Assembly (NCBI GenBank): GCA_046734675.1
Contig: JBKPRU010000031.1
Location: 1-19,704 of the forward strand
Reading direction: 5' to 3'
Length of the DNA stretch: 19,704 bases
Origin: QHWT01 sp046734675
GTDB lineage: Bacteria; Acidobacteriota; Vicinamibacteria; Vicinamibacterales; 2-12-FULL-66-21
Shown: positions 1 to 8,800 of the stretch, piece by piece
How the letters are laid out: each line of letters opens with the position of its first letter
Numbering within the stretch: position 1 is the first letter of the stretch
Program-made: the position numbers and the translations under genes
Notes under the pieces: model-generated
The model's database searches: none
What the model was told of the DNA's origin: nothing
What the model saw: only the letters and a program-made list of their open reading frames with translations

Positions 1-869
1 GCACGGTCTTGGTGCGGGGCGACACCGGCACGGGCAAGGAGCTCGCGGCGCGGGCGATTCACGAGAACAGTCCCCGGGCGCGGCGGCCCTTCGTCGCCGT
101 GAACTGCGCGGCGCTGACCGAGCCACTCCTCGAGAGCGAGCTGTTCGGCCATGAGAAGGGCGCGTTCACCGGCGCCGTCGCGCTCAAAAAGGGCAAGCTC
201 GAGATCGCCGACGGCGGCACGATCTTCCTGGACGAAGTCGGCGAGCTCGCGCCGGCGCTCCAGGCCAAGCTGCTGCGCGCGCTGCAGCACCACGAATTCG
301 AGCGACTCGGCGGGACGCGCACGATCAAGGTGAACGTGCGGGTCATCGCCGCAACGAACGCGGACATGGAAGCGGCGGTCGCCTCGGGACGGTTCCGGCA
401 GGATCTCTGGTATCGGCTGAACGTGGTCGTGCTGACGCTGCCGCCGCTTCGGGAACGGCGGGCCGACATCCCGCGGCTCGCCACGCACTTCGCCGCGAAG
501 TACGGCGCCGGACGCGACGTCGAGATCTCGCCCGAGGCGCTCGAGGCGTTGGCCGCGTACGACTGGCCCGGCAACGTGCGCGAGCTGGAAAACGCGATTC
601 AGCGCGCGGTCGTGCTCGGCGGCGAAGACCGCATCGTCCCCGACGATCTGCCGGAGGCGATTCGCGAAGCCGGAACGCTCGCGCCGAGCGCGTCCGAGGC
701 CCCCTATCATCAGCATGTGCTCGAGACGAAGCGCCGGCTCATTCTCGAGGCGATCGAGCGGTCGGGCGGGAACTTCACGGCCGCCGCGCGTCTGCTCGGG
801 ATCAATCCCACCTATCTGCACCGTCTGCTCAAGACGCTTCGATTGCGCGAGCTGACGGCGAGGCGATGA
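1..869 (+). CDS. Sigma-54-dependent (NtrC-family) transcriptional activator, 5'-truncated by window
   Basis: This is the AAA+ and DNA-binding part of an enhancer-binding activator that opens sigma-54 RNA polymerase promoters by ATP hydrolysis. The reading frame is already open at base 3, so the N-terminal sensory or receiver domain lies outside the window. Visible motifs are a Walker A GDTGTGKE (bases 18-41; the commoner form is GESGTGKE), the sigma-54-contacting loop GAFTGA (159-176) and a Walker B ending in Asp-Glu (231-236). A Fis-type helix-turn-helix follows near the C-terminus (about 747-850) with a GNFTAAARLLGINPTYLHRLL core. The stop is TGA at 867-869. The Ser/Thr kinase gene starts 22 bp downstream on the same strand, so the two are probably co-transcribed. 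The TTG at base 9 is an internal Leu codon, not a start. Without the N-terminus I cannot say whether it is a two-component response regulator or has another sensor (FHA, GAF). Confidence 0.93.
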   Translation, partial: TVLVRGDTGTGKELAARAIHENSPRARRPFVAVNCAALTEPLLESELFGHEKGAFTGAVALKKGKLEIADGGTIFLDEVGELAPALQAKLLRALQHHEFERLGGTRTIKVNVRVIAATNADMEAAVASGRFRQDLWYRLNVVVLTLPPLRERRADIPRLATHFAAKYGAGRDVEISPEALEALAAYDWPGNVRELENAIQRAVVLGGEDRIVPDDLPEAIREAGTLAPSASEAPYHQHVLETKRRLILEAIERSGGNFTAAARLLGINPTYLHRLLKTLRLRELTARR

Positions 870-891
870 CGGGCGCCGGCGGTGGCGCGCC

Positions 892-3552
892 ATGCCGCTG
901 AGCGCGGGTGCCCGGCTCGGACCCTACGAGATCGTCGCCCTGGTGGGCAGCGGCGGTATGGGCGAGGTCTATCGCGCCCGCGACACGCGCCTCGATCGAT
1001 CCGTCGCGATCAAGATCGTCGGCGCGCAGGTCTCGCCACTCGATGCCGGCGGCCTGGAGCGTGAAGCGCGCGCGGTCGCCGCGCTGAACCATCCTCACAT
1101 CTGCGCCCTGCACGACGTCGGACGCGATCGCGATACCGCGTTCCTGGTGATGGAGTACGTCGCGGGGCAGACGCTCGCGGCGCGGGTCGCGCACGGTCCG
1201 CTGGAGCCCCGTGAGGTCGTGCGGTTCGGCATTCAGATGGCCGAGGCGCTCGACCACGCGCACCGCAACGGCGTCGTGCACCGCGATCTGAAACCGTCGA
1301 ACGTGATGCTCACGAAGTCGGGCGTCAAGGTCCTCGACTTCGGCCTCGCGACGCTGCGCAGCGGCAAGCCGGTGCGCATTGGCTCGGTCGACGAAGGGGC
1401 CTCGACGGTCAAGCAGGCACTGAGCTCCGACCCCGCGCTCGTCGGCACGGTGCATTACATGGCGCCGGAGCGCCTGGAGGGCCAGGACGCGACGATCGCG
1501 TCGGATATCTTCGCGCTCGGCGCGGTGATGTACGAGATGGCGACCGGCCGCCGGCCGTTCGCGGGCAGCAGCACCGCCGCCGTGATCGCGGAAATTCTCC
1601 GCGGCGATCCGCCGGCCCCTTCGACACTGCAGCCGCACATCCCGCCGGCGCTCGACTGGGTCATTCAGAAATGCCTCGCGAAGAATCCCGACGCGAGATG
1701 GCAAGCAGCCGGCGACGTCGTGGAGGTGCTGCGCTGGATCGCGCGCGGCGGCGACCGCGCGCCAATCGAGTCGTCGTCGCGACGCTATCTGTGGCCGCTC
1801 GCCGGCGCATCGGTGCTCCTCGCGGTCGCACTTGTCGCGGTGTCGTGGCGCAGCCTGCAGCGCGAACAGCCGGAACCGCAGACGCTCTCGTTCGCAATTC
1901 TTCCCCCTGCCAACGGCGGCTTTACTCCGACGCCATCGTCGGTCCCGACGCCGCAATTCGCGCTTTCCCCCGACGGCCGCCGCATCACATTCGTCGCCGC
2001 CGTGCCTCCCAACCCGCCGATGCTGTGGGTGCGTGCGCTCGATTCCATGAACGCAACGGCGCTGGCGGGCACGCAAGGCGCCGAGTACCCCTTCTGGTCA
2101 CCCGATAACGCATCGATTGCCTTTTTCTCGAACGGCTCGCTCAAACGGGTGGAGCTGTCGGGTGGGCCGGTGCGCGTGCTCGCCGCCACACCCAACGGGC
2201 GTGGCGGCGCCTGGAGCCATGACGGGACGATCCTGTTCGCGCCGACGACCCAGGGCGCCCTCTATCGCATACCTGCCGGCGGTGGTGACGCGGTCGCGGT
2301 CACGCGGCTCGATCCGGCGAAAAACCAGGCGTCGCATCGCTGGCCGCAGTTCCTGCCCGACGATCGGCATTTCCTGTATTTCGTTCAAGGCACCACCTCC
2401 GACGCGCATCGGATCTATTACGCGGACATCACCAACGCCGCACCACCGCGCGAGCTGCTGTCCTCGCGCCTCAGTGCGTCGTTCGTTCCCCCGAATCACC
2501 TGCTGTTCGTCGTCGAAGATGCGTTGATGGCGGCGCGCTTCGATTGGGCCAAGGGGCGTATCGAGGGGGATGCCTTTCGCGTCGTGTCGCACGTTTCGGG
2601 CTCGAGCAACTTCTTCGCGGCCTTCTCCGCGTCCGAAACGGGACTACTGTCGTATGCAAGTGCGGAGGCGACCGCCGATCTGACGTGGTACTCGCGCGAA
2701 GGGCGGCGGATGGGAGCTCCGATCGCGTCCGGTGAATACGTGGATTTCCGGTTGTCGCCGAATGACACGCAGCTCGCGGTTGCGGAAGTCGATCCCGATA
2801 GCCACCGGCCGGATCTCCGCGTCCTGGACCTCGCACGCGGTGCACGGCTGCGGCTCACCTACGATGCCGCGACGGACGCCTCGCCAATCTGGTCGCCGGA
2901 TGGCCGGACGATCGTCTATCGATCGAATCGCACCGGTCTCCACGATCTCTATCAAAAGGCAGCCAACGGCGCCGGCCAGAACACCGTGCTGCTTCAGAGC
3001 CTCAACGCCAAGTACCCGACCGACTGGAGTCCCGACGGACGCACGATCGTCTTTCACACATATCAGCGCGGCAGCGGCGCCGACATCTGGGTCGTCAACG
3101 CCGACGGCACGGACCCGCGGCCGCTCGTGCAGTCGACGTTCGACGAGATGCAGGGGCAGCTGGCGCCCGACGGTCGCTGGCTCGCCTACACGTCCGTCGA
3201 ATCCGGGGCCGCGGAGGTCTACATCCGCAGCATCTCCGACCCGACGATCCGCTGGCAGGCGTCGGCAGGTGGCGGCGCCGATCCGCGCTGGCGCGGCGAC
3301 GCGCGCGAGCTGTTCTACCTTTCAGCCGACGGGTGGCTGATGGCGGTGACGTTCAACGGCGACCATCCGTCGACGCCGCGCCCGCTCTTCGGCACGCACG
3401 TGCCGCCGCCGGGCGATCCATATTTGAGCAACTATGACGTCGCCGGTGACGGTCAGCGGTTTCTGCTGAAAGTGCCGGTGCACGACGTCACGTCGACGCC
3501 GATTAATGTGGTGACGAACTGGCTCACGGCCGCGAAGCGCGTGAAGTCTTGA
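892..3552 (+). CDS. Membrane-anchored Ser/Thr protein kinase with C-terminal TolB/WD40-like propeller
   Basis: An 886-residue Hanks-type (PknB-like) kinase fused to a beta-propeller. The kinase domain spans about residues 12-280. It has a glycine-rich loop GSGGMG (19-24), the ATP-binding Lys in VAIK (K41), a catalytic loop HRDLKPSN (130-137, D132), DFG (149-151) and an activation segment ending GTVHYMAPE (185-193), so it should be active. A single hydrophobic helix at about 299-319 anchors it. The remaining 560 or so residues lie on the other side of the membrane and carry repeated SPDG-type motifs (SPDGRRITF, SPDNASIAFF, SPDGRTIVYRS, SPDGRTIVFHT, APDGRWLAYTS) of TolB/PD40 propeller blades. 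The likely role is sensing through the propeller and signalling through the cytoplasmic kinase; the ligand is unknown. ATG at 892 places the P-loop at the normal distance from the N-terminus. No good Shine-Dalgarno is visible. Its last 29 bases overlap the convergent aminotransferase gene. Confidence 0.95.
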   Translation: MPLSAGARLGPYEIVALVGSGGMGEVYRARDTRLDRSVAIKIVGAQVSPLDAGGLEREARAVAALNHPHICALHDVGRDRDTAFLVMEYVAGQTLAARVAHGPLEPREVVRFGIQMAEALDHAHRNGVVHRDLKPSNVMLTKSGVKVLDFGLATLRSGKPVRIGSVDEGASTVKQALSSDPALVGTVHYMAPERLEGQDATIASDIFALGAVMYEMATGRRPFAGSSTAAVIAEILRGDPPAPSTLQPHIPPALDWVIQKCLAKNPDARWQAAGDVVEVLRWIARGGDRAPIESSSRRYLWPLAGASVLLAVALVAVSWRSLQREQPEPQTLSFAILPPANGGFTPTPSSVPTPQFALSPDGRRITFVAAVPPNPPMLWVRALDSMNATALAGTQGAEYPFWSPDNASIAFFSNGSLKRVELSGGPVRVLAATPNGRGGAWSHDGTILFAPTTQGALYRIPAGGGDAVAVTRLDPAKNQASHRWPQFLPDDRHFLYFVQGTTSDAHRIYYADITNAAPPRELLSSRLSASFVPPNHLLFVVEDALMAARFDWAKGRIEGDAFRVVSHVSGSSNFFAAFSASETGLLSYASAEATADLTWYSREGRRMGAPIASGEYVDFRLSPNDTQLAVAEVDPDSHRPDLRVLDLARGARLRLTYDAATDASPIWSPDGRTIVYRSNRTGLHDLYQKAANGAGQNTVLLQSLNAKYPTDWSPDGRTIVFHTYQRGSGADIWVVNADGTDPRPLVQSTFDEMQGQLAPDGRWLAYTSVESGAAEVYIRSISDPTIRWQASAGGGADPRWRGDARELFYLSADGWLMAVTFNGDHPSTPRPLFGTHVPPPGDPYLSNYDVAGDGQRFLLKVPVHDVTSTPINVVTNWLTAAKRVKS

Positions 3553-4780
3553 CGCCTGCGGGTTCGTCCAGCTCGGCGCGGATCGTCGAGGCGAGGCGGG
3601 ACACGCCGTCGGCGATTTTAGCGGGCGTCGGCGCGGAGAACGAGAGCCGCATCGTGTTCGCGGCATGGGTATCGACAAAGAACGCTTCTCCCGCCACGTA
3701 GATCACGCCGTGCTCGACGGCCCGCGGAATCATCGCGTCCGCATCGATCGTCGCCGGCAGCGTGAGCCAGAGAAAGAACCCGCCCCTCGGTTCCGGCCAC
3801 GACACGACGTCGCCGAGCTCGCGGCGTAGTCCCTGCTCCATCACGTCGCGCTTCTCGCGATAGTGCTGGCGCAGCCGCGGCAGCTGACGATCGAGCACGC
3901 CGCGTCGGCACGCCTCGTAGACGACGCGCTGGTCGAGCGACCCGGTCAGGAGATCCTCCGCCTGCTTCGCCATCTCGAACTTCGTGGCGAGCGGCGCGGG
4001 CGCAGCGATCCAGGCGACGCGGAAGCCGGGCGCGAGCGTTTTCGAGAAGCTGCTCAAGTAGATGACGCGCCCTTCGCGATCGTCCGCCTTGATCGGCCGC
4101 ACGTCGCGTTCGCTCGTCCCTTCGAAGTACAGCTCGCGGTACGGATCGTCCTCGACGATCAGCACGTCGCGCCGCGCCGCCCACTCGAGCAGGCGCTGCC
4201 GCTTGTCCCGCCCGATCAGGAGTCCCGTCGGATTCTGAAAATTCGGGACGACGTACAGAAGCTTGACGCGCTGACCGTCCCGTCGCAGACGCTCGTAGGT
4301 CGCGTCGAGCGCAGGGAGATCGACCCCGTCCGCTTCCTGCGCGACTCCGACAATGCGCCCCTGCACGTTCCGGAATGCGGTGAGCGCGCCGGTATAGCTT
4401 GGACGTTCGACGAGCACGATGTCACCGGGATCGAGCAGGACCCGCGCGATCAGATCGAGTCCCTGCTGCGACCCGGTCGTCACCAGCAGCTCCTCGAATG
4501 ACGTCGGCATCTCACGCTGCTTCATGATCGCGAGAATCGTTTCGAGGAGCGGGCGGTAGCCGCGCGTCGGGCCGTACTGCAGGACGCCGCCGTCGCCGCC
4601 GCTCAGCAGCTCCGCGGCGATCTCGCGGAATTCCGCCCACGGAAACGTTTCCGGTGCCGGATATCCGGGCGCGAAGGAGATGATGTCCCGCCCCGAGGCG
4701 AGCACCGTCCCCATCCTGCGGATGGCGGACTCCTTCATCTGTTCGGCGGCTCGTGAGAGGAACTGGTCGTGATTCGTCAT
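3524..4780 (-). CDS. PLP-dependent class I aminotransferase (MocR/2-aminoadipate transaminase-like)
   Basis: A 418-residue fold-type I aminotransferase that moves an amino group between an amino acid and a 2-oxo acid, using pyridoxal phosphate, in the cytoplasm. Visible are the SFAPGYPAPETFP N-terminal substrate region (35-47), a cofactor-phosphate segment TTGSQQGLDL (101-110), NPTG (183-186), VEDDPY holding the Asp that pairs with the pyridine nitrogen (209-214), SSFSKTLAPGFR with the Schiff-base Lys (K247), and a C-terminal MRLSFS with the carboxylate-binding Arg. The pattern fits the Aro8/LysN/2-aminoadipate group; exact substrate cannot be told. The ORF is open far upstream (to 5356) but that extension lies in the neighbouring gene. 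The ATG at 4780 overlaps that gene's TGA as ATGA, implying translational coupling. No helix-turn-helix domain is attached, so it is not a MocR regulator. The 3' end runs 29 bp into the convergent kinase gene. Confidence 0.93.
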   Translation of the reverse strand: MTNHDQFLSRAAEQMKESAIRRMGTVLASGRDIISFAPGYPAPETFPWAEFREIAAELLSGGDGGVLQYGPTRGYRPLLETILAIMKQREMPTSFEELLVTTGSQQGLDLIARVLLDPGDIVLVERPSYTGALTAFRNVQGRIVGVAQEADGVDLPALDATYERLRRDGQRVKLLYVVPNFQNPTGLLIGRDKRQRLLEWAARRDVLIVEDDPYRELYFEGTSERDVRPIKADDREGRVIYLSSFSKTLAPGFRVAWIAAPAPLATKFEMAKQAEDLLTGSLDQRVVYEACRRGVLDRQLPRLRQHYREKRDVMEQGLRRELGDVVSWPEPRGGFFLWLTLPATIDADAMIPRAVEHGVIYVAGEAFFVDTHAANTMRLSFSAPTPAKIADGVSRLASTIRAELDEPAGVKTSRASRP

Positions 4781-5796
4781 GCGAGGCGGATTTCGGGTTC
4801 CTTGGGAACGACGCCGGACGATTGCCCGTCCGCGGCGCGCTGATACCAGCGGTAATGCGAGAGATACGCGCCGAGCGCCGCCAGCGCGAGATATTCGAAA
4901 ACGATGCCGCGCAGCAGCCACGCCGCAAGTTGCAGCGGCACCATCGCCAGTCCGACCAGTGGTACGAATCCGATCAGCCCGAGCCCGGCGGTCGCGAGAA
5001 TCGACGCAGCCGTCGCGATCACGACAACGACCAGCACGACGCCAAACACCGCGGCGATCTCGCGCAGGTGCCCCCAGACGAACTGCAGCGCCAGGCGGAC
5101 GCCGACGCGGACGCTCACGTCTTCGATCGCGACCACCATCTGCGTCATCAGGTAAAAGAAATTGACGACGGTGATCCAGACGATGAGCGCGCTCGACGCG
5201 AGCGCGGCGAGCGCGGTCCATCCCAGCATCAGCGCGGGGCTCGACGCGAGCTCGTAACCGCCGAGCACGAACAGCAGATAGGCGCCCGCGGTCAGGGCAT
5301 AGATGATGAGGAGCCCGAGACCGATACGGATGTAGCGACGCGACAACCGCGCACACCCGTCGAGGAAACGGTCGATGCCCACCACGGCGGCGCGCCGCAC
5401 CGGATCGAGGCGCAGCGGCGGCCGCTCGATGGGGCCGGCGATCCGCTCTGCCTGCGCGAGAACGGCGACTGTTCCCCCCTTCACGACGAACGTGATCATC
5501 GATCCGCCGACCAGCACGATCAGCGCGGACGTCAGAAACGCGATGAGCGCCGCGGGATTGGCGGTGAGCGCGGAGATGATCGCGGTGACGATGTCGCGAA
5601 CGTCGCCGCTCAGTAGGTCGGTCAGGCTGGTGTCGAGGAGCAGCGCGACCAGGAAGGCGCCGCCGACGATGGGGACCGCCAGCAGCAATTTGAGGCTCGA
5701 TTCCGCGACGAACTGCACGATCACGAGCGGCCAGTTCGCGGCCGCCAGCAGCGCGCCCCGCTTGAGTGCGGCCTTCAGTCCGGGTGTGGTGCTCAT
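4777..5796 (-). CDS. Polytopic integral membrane protein of unknown function
   Basis: A 339-residue protein with no motif I recognise. From about residue 20 on it is strongly hydrophobic, with about six probable membrane segments, for example LLLAVPIVGGAFLVALLL, AALIAFLTSALIVLVGGSMI, IGLGLLIIYALTAGAYLLFVL, ALIVWITVVNFFYLMTQMVV, AVFGVVLVVVVIATAAS and FVPLVGLAMVPLQLAAWLL. The C-terminal tail (YRWYQRAADGQSSGVVPKE) is polar and probably cytoplasmic. I chose ATG 5796. An in-frame ATG at 5829 exists, but a good extended -10 (TGTTAGAAT on the minus strand, 5828-5836) covers it, so the transcript would start downstream of that codon. It is the first gene of a two-gene operon with the aminotransferase (ATGA overlap), which suggests a shared pathway, perhaps transport of an amino acid or its oxo-acid, but that is only inference from position. 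Confidence 0.8.
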   Translation of the reverse strand: MSTTPGLKAALKRGALLAAANWPLVIVQFVAESSLKLLLAVPIVGGAFLVALLLDTSLTDLLSGDVRDIVTAIISALTANPAALIAFLTSALIVLVGGSMITFVVKGGTVAVLAQAERIAGPIERPPLRLDPVRRAAVVGIDRFLDGCARLSRRYIRIGLGLLIIYALTAGAYLLFVLGGYELASSPALMLGWTALAALASSALIVWITVVNFFYLMTQMVVAIEDVSVRVGVRLALQFVWGHLREIAAVFGVVLVVVVIATAASILATAGLGLIGFVPLVGLAMVPLQLAAWLLRGIVFEYLALAALGAYLSHYRWYQRAADGQSSGVVPKEPEIRLA

Positions 5797-5827
5797 GGAT
5801 CTCGTCCGCCGGACTCCGGCCGAGATC

Positions 5828-5836
5828 ATTCTAACA
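5828..5836 (-). promoter_or_regulatory. Candidate extended -10 promoter element for the membrane protein/aminotransferase operon
   Basis: Read on the minus strand the bases are TGTTAGAAT, matching an extended -10 (TGn then TATAAT) at five of six hexamer positions, in an AT-richer pocket of the 59-bp divergent gap. The start point would fall near 5821, about 25 nt before the ATG at 5796. No convincing -35 is visible (CCGATC at 17-bp spacing), which is tolerable for extended -10 promoters. Seen by eye only. Confidence 0.35.
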
Positions 5837-5855
5837 TCGGTGTATCCTGCGATCG

Positions 5856-8800
5856 GTGGTCCCTTCGACCCTCGCACGACCGACCATCACCCGCGAACGG
5901 ACCGTCCGTCCTTTCCGCCTCGTCGCGGCCGGCGTCGCCGTCGCCGCGCTGGTGGCGCTTGGCGGCACCGCGTTCGAAATTCAGCGCTTCGGCACGAGTG
6001 ACGCGGCGGCGGCCGAGCGCGTCCGCCCCCGCGTCCTCAGCGACGTCGCCGAACAGGCCGCGCGCATCCAGTCGACCGCGCGCGCCGTCGCCAGCAACGC
6101 GTCCGTGCCCGGCAGGATGACTGGCGACGCGGACGAGCGCGCCCTCTTCGACGTCGTCAGGAAAGCGCGCGAGCGGGCCAATGGCAGCGCGTCTCCCCTG
6201 GCGCTCACGATCTACAACCCGGCCGGTGTGGCGCTCGCCTGGGCCGGCCGGCCCTCGACCTTGCCGCGTGAGCGCGGGAACGGTCCCGCCGCGCTGTTTG
6301 TGACCCCTTCGCCGCTCGGCCTGCGGCTGGTCTGCACCGAGCCGATCGTGGCGTCGACGCCGGACCGTACGCGCTTGGGGACGGTAGCCGTCGAGCACGT
6401 GCTCTCGAATTCGTCGGCGACCTCGCCCATCAGTCCGGACGCCGAGTACGTGCTGTCGGATCGTCTCGCGCCGGTGACGCTCCATCCGGCGGGCACCTCG
6501 GGCGCACCGGCAGGGCCGCACACGTTCGTCATCCCACGGCCGGATGGCGCGCCGCTGTTGATCGCGTCGATCGATCCCGACGACTTGTCCGCCGCGCGCG
6601 ACCGCGTCCGCCGCGTCGTGATCGCGCTGGTCGCGGCGACGCTCGCCGTGACGCTGCTGCTGCTCGTCGGTCCGCTGCTGGATCGGCGCGCCACCACGCG
6701 CACGGCGTCGCGGGAGATCGCGTTGTCCGCGGCGACGATCGGCGTCGTGCTGGCGGGGACGGCCGTCCTCTGGATCGCGTGCGCGCGCGTGCAGCATGCG
6801 TCGTGGAACGCGCCGCTCACGTTGCTGTTCGTCGGCGGCGCGGCCGCCGCCATCGTCGCAACCGCGGTGCCCGGCGCGGCGCGTCTGCGTATTGCGCTTC
6901 GCACCGCCCGTCGCTGGCCCGACGACGAGCGCGTGCTGTTTGTCGGCGCCCAGCTGCTGTGCGGCTGCGCCGTGGCCGCGCTGCTGGTCGCCTTCGAGCG
7001 ATGGCTGGGCGCGATGGTCGATCCGGCCTCAGTCGATCTGCGGCACTTCACGCTGCACCCGTGGGGTGGCCCGCGCCTTGCGGTGCTGAGCGGAATCCTC
7101 TTGTGTCACGCGGCGGTGATGTGGGCGTGTGCGGTGGGCTGCCTGACGGCGCTGACGCGGTGGCGCCTGCCCCGCCGCGTCTCTGGATGGCACGTGACCG
7201 CGGCGACGCTGTGGGTCGGTCCGACCGTCCTGGTCGCGGCGCTGGGCACCGGACGCGAGTGGCCGGTCGCGGGGGCGGCGATCGTGCTCGCGGCGCTCGC
7301 GTGCGCGGTCGCGGCCCTGGTCGCGCCGCGCCTGGTCGTCTGGTATCGGCATACGACCGTGGCGTCGCGGATCCTCGCGCTCTTCATGGCGTTCCTGCTG
7401 CCCGCGCTCCTGATCTATCCATCCGTGCATTTCTTCGCCGAACGCGCGACGCGCCGCCTGATCGCGACGCGGTATGCCGCCGAGGCGATGGCGCATCCGC
7501 AGGCGCTCCAGGACCGGTTGAACCAGGCGCTCGCGGAGATCGACGCGCTGCCGTCCCTTTCCGAGCTGGTGAGTGGCGGAACGCCGGCGGAGACGGGAAT
7601 GGCGCGCACGGATAACGCCTTCGCCATGTGGAGCCGAAGCGTGCTCGCACGCGAGCGGCTGACCAGCGACATCGAGTTGTACGACGCGGCGGGCGCACTG
7701 GTGAGCCGGTTCGCGCTCAACTTCCCCGAATACACCGGCGCGCCGCAGAAGCCGGCGGCACTCAGCGGCTGCAAGTGGGACGTCTTCGGCGAGGCGCAGC
7801 AGTTCGGCGCGCAGGAGCGCAACATGCTCCACGCCGAGCGCAACATCTGCGAGAACGGCCGCAGGGTCGGCGCGATCGTCGTCCACGTCGTCTTCGACTA
7901 CCGCACGCTGCCGTTCATCAGCTCGCAGTCCCCCTACTTCGACGTGTTCCGTCCGTCGGATCAGCGCAGCGAAATCGAAGGCGCCCCTTCCGGCGATGTC
8001 GACTTCACCGTCTACGGATGGGGCCTGACCGCGATCTTCACAACCAGCAAGTCGGTGTGGCCGCTCGACGACGCGACGTTCGCGCGCGCTTACCGGTCAC
8101 GAGTTCCGTTCTGGACGGTGCTGCGCAAGGGGGACACCGCCTACAACGTGTACTTCGCGAACAACCGGTTGGCGATCTTTGCGCTCGGGTATCCCCGGCC
8201 CGACATGTTCGAACATCTGGTGCGCCTGGCGGAGCTGACGACGCTCGCGGCCGTCGGCTACGTGATCATCCTCATCGGCAACGCCTTCTTCACCCGAATC
8301 GCGCGGATGCGGGCGGCCACTGGCCGCGCGCTGCTGCGCGAAGTACGCGCGAGCTTCTATCGCAAGCTGTTCCTCGCGTTCGTCCTCGCGTCAATCGTGC
8401 CCGTGCTCACGCTGGCGCTCGTCATTCGCGCCTACTTCGCCGGCCTGCTCGTCGACGGCATCGAGGGGGATGCGGCGCGGACGGCGGCGGTCGCGCAGCG
8501 CGTGATCGAAGAATCAGAAGCCATGCTGCGTCGCGGCACGGAGACGGCGGCGCCGTTTGCCGACGACGTGATGGTCTGGATCAGCCAGGTCATCGATCAG
8601 GACGTGAACATCTTCGACGGGCCCGAGCTATACGCGACGAGCGAACGCGATCTGTTTGCCTCGGGGCTGCTGCCGACGCGGACCCCGGAAGACGTCTACC
8701 GCGCGATCATGCTCAATCATCTGCCAAGTTACGTCAGCCAGGACGTGATCGGTTCGGTGCCCTACATGATCGCGGCGGCGCCGGTGCGAAGCAGCGGACG

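Noticed and set aside
829..2076. A 415-codon minus-strand open frame opposite the kinase
   Set aside because: Rich in Arg and His with no recognisable motif, and wholly opposite a kinase with every catalytic motif intact.
4781..5356. Upstream extension of the aminotransferase frame
   Set aside because: Arg-rich reading of the membrane protein gene in another frame. The family's N-terminus begins near the ATG at 4780, which has an ATGA overlap.
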